A DNA stretch of 58,693 nucleotides. Origin: Cryobacterium inferilacus (lineage in GTDB: Bacteria > Actinomycetota > Actinomycetes > Actinomycetales > Microbacteriaceae). The notes beneath the pieces are model-generated. The model did no database searches. It was not told the origin of the DNA and saw only the letters and a program-made list of their open reading frames with translations. Position 1 is the stretch's first letter; each line of letters begins with the position of its first letter. Shown here piece by piece: positions 38,738 through 46,066 of this stretch. A program made the position numbers and the translations under genes. The stretch spans positions 1 through 58,693 of the forward strand of contig NZ_JAIEUL010000023.1 in the NCBI RefSeq assembly GCF_019599185.1, in the 5' to 3' direction.

Positions 38738-38944
38738 CTACGACTGCTGTCGTGGGTCGCTTCGCTTGCCGAAATCTCGAAGTGCCATGACCCACATGAC
38801 CGCGGATGAAACGATCAGTATGAACGCGCCCTGCGGCTGACCGTCCCAGAACCAGGCGAACCCGCTGCTATCGAAGGTGAACATCCCCGCGAAACCCATC
38901 AGGATGAGCGCGGGGCTTATCCACGGAGAGCGGAGAAAATTCAT
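38738..38944 (-). CDS. Small two-helix membrane protein
   Basis: This 68-residue protein has two transmembrane segments (about residues 8-27 and 40-55) and a basic C-terminal tail, with aromatic residues FAWFWDG between them. GAGGAGGGG lies at good spacing before the ATG. I recognise no family. It is convergent with the TDT-family gene. Small proteins of this size and shape are often subunits or stress proteins, but nothing specific can be stated. Confidence 0.6.
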   Translation of the reverse strand: MNFLRSPWISPALILMGFAGMFTFDSSGFAWFWDGQPQGAFILIVSSAVMWVMALRDFGKRSDPRQQS

Positions 38945-39299
38945 CAGATGCCCCTCCTCGATTTGCGCTGAGCTTAGCGCTCGCACGCATTTTCGGCCAT
39001 CAGAAGACGCGCACCCCTCGCCAGTTGAGCAATCGTGGTGAGCGACATCTCTCGTGACAACAACTCCACTCCTGGAGATTCTCCAAACTCGGGTATTGGC
39101 CGCTCGGCCGTGGCGGTGGAGCGAGAGGTGACGCCGATGGCGGGGGAGGACTCGGCGGCTGGGGCTTCGGCGGCGGAGCAGGCGGCATGGAGACGGTGGA
39201 GGCGGCGGAAGCATCTGAGTACCGCGGGACCTTCGGCCCGAGACCGGCGCCGCGCGGTCAGCTACCGTTGGGAGACAGGCGAAACAGACCGGGGGCGGC

Positions 39300-40163
39300 A
39301 TGACTGTAGTGCAGCATCCGGAATCCGCATCACCCGTGGACGAGTCACTCGCTCATTCGCCGCAAAGTCGTCGTCAGATTCCGCTGCGCAGTACCTGCGC
39401 CAGGCCGCATACGTGTCCGCGTCACATGCGCATGAAGATCCTTGCGCAACTGTCACTGTTCGCCGGGTTGACGGAAGACGAGCTCGACGGCATCGACCAG
39501 CGGATGGTGTCGCTGTCGTGGGCCGAAGGTGACCGCCTTTACGGGGCGGGAGATACGGCCGAGCACTTCTACGTCGTAGCAGCGGGCCAGGTGAAATCAT
39601 TTCAGTCGACGCGCGGTGGGCAGGACACGATCGTCGACGTGCTGGCACCCGGAGACTTCTTCGGCGCCATCGGCGGGGGAGCACGTCCCAGCACCACGCA
39701 GCCCAGCACCGGGTTGCCCGACGCCGCGCAGCCCGTGTACGCCGAAACCGTCGAGGCGCTCGTCACGACCTGCGCCCTGCGGATGGACACCGACCTCTTT
39801 CGCCAGCTGCTGCTCGAATATCCACAGATCGGCCTGCGAGTGCTTGACACTCTGGCGGCATCACTTGCCAGCGCCCGCTCCGCAACGAGCAGTCACGCGG
39901 CAGCGACCGTTGCCCAGCGCGTGGCACGCACCCTCGTGCGTCTCGGTGACCGGTTTGGTCAGCCGGGTGCGAGTAGCTATGGCATCCTGATCCAACTTCC
40001 GCTGACCCGCTCCGACCTCGCCGACATGACCGGGTCGACGCCAGAATCAGTCTCGCGCGTGATGAGCAAGCTGCGCGACGACGGCGTGATCGATTCCGGT
40101 CGTCGTTGGACGTCGATTCTCGACCGCGCGGCCCTCGTTGCGGTCGCAGGAGCCGAGGGATAG
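39300..40163 (+). CDS. FNR/CRP-family regulator with Cys motif, copy 2
   Basis: A 287-residue paralogue of the regulator at 20916. Shared marks are RSTC-x-RPH-x-CP (cysteines 33 and 39), TTCAL in the barrel and the winged helix LTRSDLADMTGSTPESVSRVM with GRRWTSILDR. The cysteine arrangement is the same as in copy 1, supporting a conserved cluster-binding function. An insertion of about 20 residues (RPSTTQPSTGLPDAAQP region) lies in the barrel. It is followed by an FNR-box promoter that now drives only a fragment of the old operon and a small gene. GGGGGC precedes the ATG at close spacing. Confidence 0.85.
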   Translation: MTVVQHPESASPVDESLAHSPQSRRQIPLRSTCARPHTCPRHMRMKILAQLSLFAGLTEDELDGIDQRMVSLSWAEGDRLYGAGDTAEHFYVVAAGQVKSFQSTRGGQDTIVDVLAPGDFFGAIGGGARPSTTQPSTGLPDAAQPVYAETVEALVTTCALRMDTDLFRQLLLEYPQIGLRVLDTLAASLASARSATSSHAAATVAQRVARTLVRLGDRFGQPGASSYGILIQLPLTRSDLADMTGSTPESVSRVMSKLRDDGVIDSGRRWTSILDRAALVAVAGAEG

Positions 40164-40257
40164 GCACAGCAGTAAGGCCGTGACTGGTCATGATTGGTTC
40201 CCCCCTCTTGTGGGTTATGACTCCACGGTATGGGTGCCGCGGCACCATGCCGCTGAT

Positions 40258-40315
40258 GCGGGTCAGTTAACGGTAAACCCCTGCGTGCGGGCCAAACTGC
40301 GGCTAATTGACCCGC
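40258..40315. repeat. Long inverted repeat overlapping the second FNR box
   Basis: Arms GCGGGTCAGTTA (40258-40269) and TAATTGACCCGC (40304-40315) match at eleven of twelve positions across 34 bases. The right arm overlaps the FNR box at 40307. The arrangement is absent at the first promoter and could be a second operator for an oligomeric regulator. Confidence 0.55.
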
Positions 40316-40348
40316 GTCATGGTCGATATGAACGGTGCGTCGTAACGT
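40307..40348 (+). promoter_or_regulatory. Second FNR-box promoter
   Basis: The box TTGACCCGCGTCAT (40307-40320) and a -10-like TAACGT (40343-40348) have exactly the geometry of the promoter at 21759-21800, including 29.5 bases from box centre to hexamer. Flanking bases (GTCATGGTC, CGTAACGTCGT) are also shared, showing common descent. Confidence 0.65.
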
Positions 40349-40390
40349 CGTAAATACCCCGAAAAACGGGATTCGACTCATCGAAAAGAC

Positions 40391-40507
40391 AAGGAGGTCA
40401 CCGGTGTCATCGAGTATGGCCTGGTCGACCCGCACGTCACTGCGCTGTATCCGCTCGACCGCGCCGCAGATGCCATCGCCACTGTAGAAGACGGCCACGC
40501 GGGCTAG
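40391..40507 (+). pseudogene. Remnant of quinone-oxidoreductase C-terminus
   Basis: A 38-codon fragment before a stop translates as KEVTGVIEYGLVDPHVTALY and onward through PLDRAADAIATVEDGHAG. It aligns with the C-terminal ITGVIEYGLVTPHLTAQYPL region of the oxidoreductase at 24616. It sits directly behind the copied promoter, so most of the operon that once lay between was deleted. No start codon of its own was found. Confidence 0.85.
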
Positions 40508-40604
40508 TAAATACCGGACACCACGCCCACAAAATTTCCGGGCCACCGCGGGTGGCCTGGTCTGTACCGGCACCACCACGGCGCCACGACACTGGAGGCA
40601 CAAC

Positions 40605-40871
40605 ATGACCGACCTGACGATCGATCCGAAGATCACTGACCGCAACACCACTGACCCGAAGACACTGGCCGAAACCGACCCGACACGGCACACCATGCAG
40701 GTCCGCACGCGACTGACCCAGCTTGCGCAGCATCTGCGCGACGACGTACAGAAGGTCGACGACCCCGCGTTCAAAGCCCTGTTCGAGACCACCGCTGCGG
40801 TGCTCGTCGGGCTTGAGACGGCAGTCGCCGGCTACGAGGAGAAGAAGGGAGACGCCTGGAACCAGCAGTAA
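40605..40871 (+). CDS. Small protein of unknown function
   Basis: An 88-residue, highly charged, probably helical and soluble protein. The N-terminal third is Asp/Thr-rich, and the rest includes TRLTQLAQHLRDDVQKVDDP. No family is recognised and there is no membrane segment or cysteine. GGAGG lies upstream of the ATG with about ten bases of spacing. It ends before a hairpin shared with the convergent cupin gene. It may be driven by the FNR-box promoter 250 bases upstream, which would make it a member of the second FNR regulon. Confidence 0.55.
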   Translation: MTDLTIDPKITDRNTTDPKTLAETDPTRHTMQVRTRLTQLAQHLRDDVQKVDDPAFKALFETTAAVLVGLETAVAGYEEKKGDAWNQQ

Positions 40872-40883
40872 CCGTCAGTAAGG

Positions 40884-40921
40884 GGCGCCGGCAAGATCAT
40901 GAACCCCCCGTTGCCAGCGCC
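40884..40921. terminator. Bidirectional hairpin
   Basis: Arms GGCGCCGGCAA (40884-40894) and TTGCCAGCGCC (40911-40921) pair at ten of eleven positions between the convergent small gene and the cupin gene. Confidence 0.6.
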
Positions 40922-40933
40922 AGCCAGTGCTCC

Positions 40934-41263
40934 TTACCGTTTTGCGACGGTGAGGAGCACTGCTGCGTCTTCTTCGGCTTCGAGGCTGTGACGGGCGTTG
41001 GGCACAATTAGCAGGTCGCCGGTCCGCGCCTGCCAGGAGTCGTCGCCCACCAGCATCCGCACCCGTCCACGAATGACGTAGACCGTGGCATCGCCCGGGT
41101 TATCGTGCTCGCTGAGAACTGTGCCCGCCGTCATCGCGATCACGGTCTGGCGCAGGACCTTTTCGTGCCCGCCGAACACGGTGTCGGCCGCTCGACCACT
41201 GGACGCGCTGCTCGCGGCCTGCAGCTGCTGGCGCGCGAGGGCTTCGATAGAGATTTTCTGCAT
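40934..41263 (-). CDS. Cupin domain protein
   Basis: This 109-residue single-domain cupin has the core strands TVYVIRGRVRMLVG and the second motif GDLLIVPNARHSLEAEED. The first motif lacks the usual pair of histidines (SEHDNPGDATVYV carries one), so metal binding may be altered. The function is unknown. It is convergent with the small gene at 40605. It is not closely similar to the cupin at 24135, so it is not part of the duplicated locus. Confidence 0.75.
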   Translation of the reverse strand: MQKISIEALARQQLQAASSASSGRAADTVFGGHEKVLRQTVIAMTAGTVLSEHDNPGDATVYVIRGRVRMLVGDDSWQARTGDLLIVPNARHSLEAEEDAAVLLTVAKR

Positions 41264-41774
41264 GCGAACAGCGTAGGGCCCTCACGGCGGATACGACGGT
41301 CGCAGTCTGCAGCCGTCGATCGGTGGCTGGTCGCTACATCTCGTTAGGGTCCCGGCCCGCCACCGGAATTAGCTCGGTGCCCTGTGCAAGCGGGGCCACT
41401 TCAGGCGATGGTCGGCTATGGACAGTGCGACAGTGGCCCCAACGACGGCAAACGAAATCAAACAAACCACCGACTACAGCGATGTGGCAACAGCTGGAGC
41501 GGGAAGTTTTACTGGGCTTCAGCGTTCCAAGCCGACTGACTCGTTGTCGGCGCGGCACTGCTGGCGCTTCGCTTGGAATCGGAACGACCGGATAGCCAGG
41601 TGCGGCGACGGGCCGTCTGGGCGGTAGGAGGCTCACCAGGAATTGACTTCCGTGCGGACGTTCGTACGAAGCCGATTCCGCCAGGGGATACCTCGACGTG
41701 AGTGCTCATGGAAACAGTGTATGCCCAATGGCTGACATCAGGCATTATCTCCCGGCGCCGCGATCGCGAACGCT
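41264..41774. other. Intergenic, no gene supported
   Basis: About 510 bases with only short unrecognised frames. On the minus strand near 41830-41750 the sequence reads like the end of a coding region (DKLLAELVAAELATAFAI then stop), which may be a remnant of a deleted gene. Confidence 0.35.
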
Positions 41775-42215
41775 GTGGCAAGCTCGGCAGCCACCAGCTC
41801 AGCCAGCAACTTGTCGCCGCCAACGGTCGATGAGTCGGTGACGATATTCCCACCGTTTTACTCCGACTTCGGAAAGAACATCGCCCTGGGCAAAGGGCTA
41901 TTCATAAACTCAGGCTGCAAGTTTCAAGACCAGGGCGGCATCACGATCGGCGACGGAAGCCTCATCGGGCATAACGTTGTGTTAGCGACGTTGAATCACG
42001 ATCTTCGCCCGAGCCGACGCGTTGACATGCACCCGGCACCTATCGTCATAGGTCGGAACGTATGGATCGGCTCGAATGCGATCGTGCTGCCGGGTGTCAC
42101 TGTCGGAGACAACTCCGTCATTGCCGCAGCCTCTGTTGTAACCAAGGATGTCGCTGCCGATACCGTCGTTGTGGGCTCGCCGGCTCGAGCGGTGCGCACC
42201 CTCGCTGAAGACTGA
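41775..42215 (+). pseudogene. Truncated sugar O-acetyltransferase (LacA/Maa type)
   Basis: A hexapeptide-repeat acetyltransferase lacking its N-terminal part. From about residue 17 it reads VDESVTIFPPFYSDFGKNI, INSGCKFQDQGG, and the active-site histidine region VVLATLNHDLRPSRR, ending in VVVGSPARAVRTL. Complete relatives carry roughly 50-60 more residues before VDES. Here these are replaced by a Ser/Ala-rich stretch from an unconvincing GTG without a ribosome binding site. The gene was probably cut by a rearrangement. The catalytic core is intact, so residual function cannot be excluded. Confidence 0.6.
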
Positions 42216-42376
42216 CGCTCCGCATGCGACCTTTGAGGCTGAGAATGCGACGACGGCACTAATCGGCTCTCCTTGCCTATGGCCCTAGGAACGGTGGTCT
42301 AGGTTGGCTACTGATGTGACCAGCGCCTCATAACATTTTGGTTGCGTGGCACGCCCGACGAGACGTTTGTGTGTCA

Positions 42377-42455
42377 ATCAGCCCGTACGCGTCCGTGCCA
42401 GCGCGTACACTAGACGCGTCAAAACCGCGGAAATCCGCGGGATTCCGCCCTTTTT
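42377..42455 (+). repeat. Dispersed direct repeat, copy B
   Basis: Same orientation as the copy at 37121-37200, with about three quarters identity by eye. It ends 37 bases before the tRNA fragment. Translated frames of the two copies are also alike, but neither is a convincing gene. Confidence 0.7.
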
Positions 42456-42492
42456 GTGGGAGTGGCACGGCCGAGACGCCTATGATTTGTTT

Positions 42493-42519
42493 CTTGGTTC
42501 GAGTCCAGGTACCCCAGCA
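42493..42519 (+). tRNA. 3' fragment of a tRNA, probably tRNA-Gln
   Basis: The T-arm CTTGG / TTCGAGT / CCAGG and the acceptor 3' strand TACCCCA plus GCA are present. The matching 5' acceptor strand TGGGGTA, D-arm and anticodon arm are absent upstream. The sequence fits actinobacterial tRNA-Gln from memory. It is followed directly by a terminator, so it looks like the downstream attachment scar of an element that integrated in a tRNA gene. Confidence 0.6.
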
Positions 42520-42523
42520 GTAA

Positions 42524-42547
42524 AAACCCCCGGTAGAGCGGGGGTTT
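42524..42547 (+). terminator. Rho-independent terminator after the tRNA fragment
   Basis: Arms AAACCCCCG and CGGGGGTTT pair perfectly across a GTAGAG loop. A short T-containing stretch follows. It is typical of the end of a tRNA transcription unit. Confidence 0.85.
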
Positions 42548-42674
42548 CTTGTTTAGCTTTCATATCCGATCGATGTCTGACCAGTCGGGCGGCCTGCGTC
42601 GCCGTTCCCAGGCTGCGATGAGAGAATGAGGGAAACACGACGCAGCCACGCACCCACCAGGATTGGCACCGGAC

Positions 42675-43328
42675 ATGTCTCGCACTCGAACGATCCTCTC
42701 GGCCCTCGGACTTGCGGCCGTTGGGGCCGTGGCCGTCGCGGGGGACGCCCTGTTCGGGCCCTGGGGCGGCTGGTCGATCCTGCTGGTCGGCGGCTACATC
42801 GTCGGCGGTCGCACGGCGCGCACCAGCCGATTCGAGATCATGTCGTCGCGGCGCACCGTGCGCGCGATCGAGGGCGATCCGCGCACCGACAAGTACCGCG
42901 TCGCCGTGCACAGAGAGCTGGCGAAGGATCGACGTCAGGTCGCGTCCCTGCGGGGACACCTCGGTCGCCGCGTTTCGAGTGAGATGGCCGCGGTCGTCGC
43001 CAGGATCGATGACATCCTCTCCAAATGGGCACAGCTCATGACGACGACCGACGACAGGTTCACCGTCGAGGCGATGATCACCGACTACATTCCCGGCCTG
43101 ATGGAGGCCTATCGAAACCTCCTGGGCCACAAATTCCGTAAAACCTGGTTGCCAGAGCAGATACGGGCCTGGGACGCACTGGGCGAACAGGTGCGCATCC
43201 TCGACGCGGAGGCCCTGCGCATCCAGAAGACTCTGTATTCGACCGACCTGCGGTCGGTCGAAGCCCACGGCACCTTCCTGCGGGACAAGTACACCCGCCG
43301 GCCAGGGCTGGAGATCAACCGGGACTGA
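42675..43328 (+). CDS. Membrane-anchored protein of unknown function
   Basis: A 217-residue protein with one or two N-terminal hydrophobic segments (residues 7-43, with an aromatic GPWGGWS loop) followed by a long cytoplasmic or extracellular helical domain rich in Arg and Glu (TVRAIEGDPRTDKYRVAVHR). No family is recognised. The start has no strong ribosome binding site; a TTG twelve bases upstream is possible. It is the first complete gene after the tRNA fragment and terminator. Confidence 0.6.
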   Translation: MSRTRTILSALGLAAVGAVAVAGDALFGPWGGWSILLVGGYIVGGRTARTSRFEIMSSRRTVRAIEGDPRTDKYRVAVHRELAKDRRQVASLRGHLGRRVSSEMAAVVARIDDILSKWAQLMTTTDDRFTVEAMITDYIPGLMEAYRNLLGHKFRKTWLPEQIRAWDALGEQVRILDAEALRIQKTLYSTDLRSVEAHGTFLRDKYTRRPGLEINRD

Positions 43329-43657
43329 AACGCGTCGATGGCTCGAGCCAGCGCTGGCAGACGGCGCCCAACATGACGCGAAACACGAAGAGCGCCCCCA
43401 AATCGAGTTCGGCCGTACCTCGAACAAATGTGGGCAAGTGTTCGGTCGGGGCGAGATCCCGAACTACGAAGGAAGGCATCCCGATCACCCGGGGAGCTGC
43501 GCCCGCCCAGTCTTTACCCGGACGGCGTTAGAATCCCGACGATGAATGTCTGCCTCGGGGTGGGGGAGCCTCACCGCAGAGACCAGAGGAGCATCCCCTC
43601 GACAGCGGCTGCAGTTTAAGTCGCATCATGGTCTTTGCACGAATTAGGAGACAAGCC
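43329..43657. other. Intergenic, nothing recognised
   Basis: About 330 bases between the membrane-anchored protein gene and the stop of the LacI-type gene. No convincing frame, repeat or hairpin was seen. Confidence 0.4.
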
Positions 43658-44713
43658 CTAGGAATCGTTCCGGATCTCTCCGGAGCCGCGGATGATGAGC
43701 CTGGTGGGGATCACATACGACCGGGCCGGAGTCGTGTCCCCGTCGAGTCTCGCGAAGAGACGCTCGGCCGCGAGTGCCCCGATGCGTTGTGGGTCCTGGG
43801 CAATGACGGTGATCGCGGGATCCAGCAGGGCTGCAAGTGAGACGTCGTCGAAGCCGACCAGTGCGACTCGATGGTGGGCGGCGTTGTTGCGGAGGGCTCG
43901 AACTGCGCCCATCGTGATCAGGTTCTGCGCGCTGAATATCGCCGTGGGAGGATTCGGTCCTTTGAGGAGGGCGTCAGTGGCTCGTTCGGCGCTCACGTCG
44001 TCGTAGAGGCCATCGACGAGACTGAGGCCATTGATCGAGATCCCGGCCCTGCCGAGTTCCTCGACAAATCCGCGTCTCCGTTCCCGGGCCGTCCAGATCT
44101 CGGCCCGGTCTCCGAGGAAGGCAATATTCGTGTGTCCGTGGCTGATGAGGTGTCGAGCGGCCACCGCCGCGCCATTGGCGTTGTCACTGACGATGGCGTC
44201 GGCCACCACCCCGACAGGCTCGCGGTCGACGAACACGATCGGGGTGCCGAGCTCGAGTTCCGGCTGCAGGTACGCCTGGCTCTGGCTGGCCGTCGTCAGG
44301 ATCAAGCCGTCGACTCGGCGCTGCAAAAAGGCTGAGACGACTCCTCGCTCACGATCCGGATCGTCATCGAGGCTCGACGCGAAGACGGCAACTCCCTTGT
44401 CGGATGCCGCATCCTCGACTCCGCGATGAATGGCGGCAGAGAACGGGTTGGCCACGTTCCCGACCAGCAGCCCCAAGGTCTGAGTCCTTCGGCCCGTTCG
44501 CCGCAGGTTGCCGGCGTGCATGTCTGGCTGGAAGTTCAATTGACGGACGGCCTCAAGCACCTTCGTCTTCGTGGCCTCAGACACATTCGGTTCCCCGTTG
44601 ACCACCCGGGAGACCGTCTTGATTCCCACTCCGGCAAGTGAAGCCACGTGACGCATGGTTGCTCGGGGCCTTGACAGTGGCCCCTCGGAGGGGGAGTCTG
44701 ACAACGATGTCAC
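43658..44713 (-). CDS. LacI-family repressor of the frc operon
   Basis: This 351-residue LacI/GalR regulator has an N-terminal helix-turn-helix (ATMRHVASLAGVGIKTVSRV, about 17-40) followed by a sugar-binding periplasmic-protein-like domain (LGLLVGNVANPFSAAIHRGV to the end). The GTG at 44713 is chosen because GGAGA lies seven bases upstream; the longer frame adds a non-homologous 40-residue extension. It is divergent from the sugar ABC transporter. Two operator-like palindromes with a central CG lie between or at its start, so it most likely represses both itself and the transporter until the imported sugar binds. Confidence 0.9.
   Translation of the reverse strand: MTSLSDSPSEGPLSRPRATMRHVASLAGVGIKTVSRVVNGEPNVSEATKTKVLEAVRQLNFQPDMHAGNLRRTGRRTQTLGLLVGNVANPFSAAIHRGVEDAASDKGVAVFASSLDDDPDRERGVVSAFLQRRVDGLILTTASQSQAYLQPELELGTPIVFVDREPVGVVADAIVSDNANGAAVAARHLISHGHTNIAFLGDRAEIWTARERRRGFVEELGRAGISINGLSLVDGLYDDVSAERATDALLKGPNPPTAIFSAQNLITMGAVRALRNNAAHHRVALVGFDDVSLAALLDPAITVIAQDPQRIGALAAERLFARLDGDTTPARSYVIPTRLIIRGSGEIRNDS
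44699..44712. promoter_or_regulatory. LacI-type operator O1
   Basis: TGACAACGATGTCA is a 5-4-5 palindrome with the central CG typical of LacI-family sites. It overlaps the first codons of the repressor gene, suggesting autoregulation. Confidence 0.65.
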
Positions 44714-44775
44714 GGGTTGGTCTCCTTTTTCAATATACGAGTTGACTCTAGCGGCATTGTGCTCTAAACCTAGCT

Positions 44776-44789
44776 CTGACACCGTTGTC
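44776..44789. promoter_or_regulatory. LacI-type operator O2
   Basis: TGACACCGTTGTCG resembles O1 with the same central CG and one broken outer pair. Centres are 77 bases apart, so a DNA loop between O1 and O2 is possible. It lies 60 bases upstream of the frcB start. Confidence 0.6.
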
Positions 44790-44848
44790 GGCCCGAACCT
44801 TTCTACAGTCACCTCGATCGGTTGGCCCCCCAAACAAGAGGAAATTCA

Positions 44849-45964
44849 ATGATGAATAGCAAGTCGAACTGCAGCCTCACCCGTCGGGTCGCGACCGTCG
44901 GATCCCTCATCGCACTCGCGAGTTTCGGATTGACGGCCTGCTCCGCATCCAGTGGATCGTCATCGCCATCGGAAGCGGCCGGCGATGAGGTGGGTGTGAC
45001 CCTCATCGTCAAGACCACAACCAATCCCTTCTTCGTGGCCATGCAAGACGGCGCGAAGAAAGCCGCCGCAGCGAACGGCGTGAACCTCACGCTCGCCGCC
45101 GGCAAGGAAGACGGCGACGAAGACACCCAGATCCAGGCGATCGAGAACGCCATCTCCAAGGGCGATCAGGGCATCCTGATCACGCCCAACGGTCCGTCGG
45201 TGGTCGACGCGATCCAGAAGGCACGTGACGCCGGGCTGTACGTCATCGCGCTGGACACTCCGCCCGACCCGGCGGATGCCGTTGACATCACGTTCGCCAC
45301 CGATAACCGTGCAGCCGGCCTGGCCATTGGCGAATGGACGGCGGCCCAGCTGGACGGCGGACAGGCGACCATCGCTCTTCTCGACCTGTTCGACGACAAG
45401 GTCGTCTCGGTGGACTACAACCGCGACCAGGGCTTCCTTGAGGGCATGGGCATCGAGCTCAACGACCCGGACACCAACGGTGACGAGGAAGCCACCGGGT
45501 CGTACACCGGCGGCGAGGGTGGCGAATACACGATTGTCGGCAATGAGGCCACCCAGGGCGCAGAAGACGGTGGTCGTACCGCAATGGAAACCCTCCTCTC
45601 CAAGAACCCCGACATCAACGTCGTCTACACGATCAACGAGCCCGCAGCATACGGTGCCTACCAGGCGCTGGAAGCTGCCGGCATTGCAGAGGATGTCCTA
45701 CTCGTCTCGATCGATGGCGGCTGCGCCGGCGTCGCTGGTGTGGAAGACGGCACCATCGGAGCCACGAGCCAGCAGTACCCGGTGAAGATGGCCGAGCTTG
45801 GCGTCGAAGCCATTGCGCAGCTCGCTGAAGACGGGACGAAGCCCGAGACGAGCGAGGGACTCGACTTCTACAACACCGGAGTCGCCCTCGTCACGGACCA
45901 GCCCGTTGACGGCCTGGAGAGCATTGACAGCACCGAAGCCGCTGACATCTGCTGGGGCGAGTAA
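44849..45964 (+). CDS. frcB: Fructose-type ABC transporter binding lipoprotein
   Basis: A 371-residue lipoprotein that binds sugar outside the membrane and delivers it to the permease. The signal peptide ends in a lipobox (GLTACSAS, cleavage before the Cys near residue 31). The mature part is a ribose/fructose-type periplasmic-binding domain with NPFFVAMQDGAKKA, GILITPNGPSVVDA and VYTINEPAAYGAYQALE. The C-terminal VALVTDQPVDG ... ICWGE resembles FrcB of rhizobia. AGAGG precedes the ATG. A strong hairpin separates it from the permease gene and may raise its relative expression. Confidence 0.88.
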   Translation: MMNSKSNCSLTRRVATVGSLIALASFGLTACSASSGSSSPSEAAGDEVGVTLIVKTTTNPFFVAMQDGAKKAAAANGVNLTLAAGKEDGDEDTQIQAIENAISKGDQGILITPNGPSVVDAIQKARDAGLYVIALDTPPDPADAVDITFATDNRAAGLAIGEWTAAQLDGGQATIALLDLFDDKVVSVDYNRDQGFLEGMGIELNDPDTNGDEEATGSYTGGEGGEYTIVGNEATQGAEDGGRTAMETLLSKNPDINVVYTINEPAAYGAYQALEAAGIAEDVLLVSIDGGCAGVAGVEDGTIGATSQQYPVKMAELGVEAIAQLAEDGTKPETSEGLDFYNTGVALVTDQPVDGLESIDSTEAADICWGE

Positions 45965-45976
45965 GCGTCTAACCCC

Positions 45977-46006
45977 GTCGTGGGGCGCGGAAACGCGCCC
46001 CACGAC
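45977..46006 (+). terminator. Intercistronic hairpin with GAAA loop
   Basis: Arms GTCGTGGGGCGCG and CGCGCCCCACGAC form a perfect 13-base stem closed by a GAAA tetraloop, 13 bases after the frcB stop and 61 before frcC. No T-tract follows, so it may act as an mRNA stabiliser or partial terminator. Confidence 0.8.
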
Positions 46007-46066
46007 CTGTTCCGGCCCCCGGGGGTCACACACAGATCAGCATCGCTGCAATAAGAGGGAGTCACC

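Larger units (their letters stand above)
42216..42674. other. Gap with repeat copy B, tRNA fragment and terminator
   Basis: About 460 bases without a supported gene. They contain the second copy of the dispersed repeat, the 3' end of a tRNA and a strong terminator hairpin, in that order, ahead of a membrane-protein gene. Confidence 0.5.

Noticed and set aside
38637..38840. Open frame starting inside the 38630-38646 hairpin
   Set aside because: Cys/Ser-rich without a family and running into the convergent small membrane protein gene; the ATG is simply the hairpin loop.
42350..42520. A complete tRNA gene ending at 42519
   Set aside because: The 5' acceptor strand, D-arm and anticodon arm cannot be found upstream at the right distance; only the T-arm and 3' strand are present.
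42338..42523. Short open frame across repeat copy B and the tRNA fragment
   Set aside because: A similar frame exists in copy A, but neither has a ribosome binding site or a full-length match, so the similarity follows from the DNA repeat.
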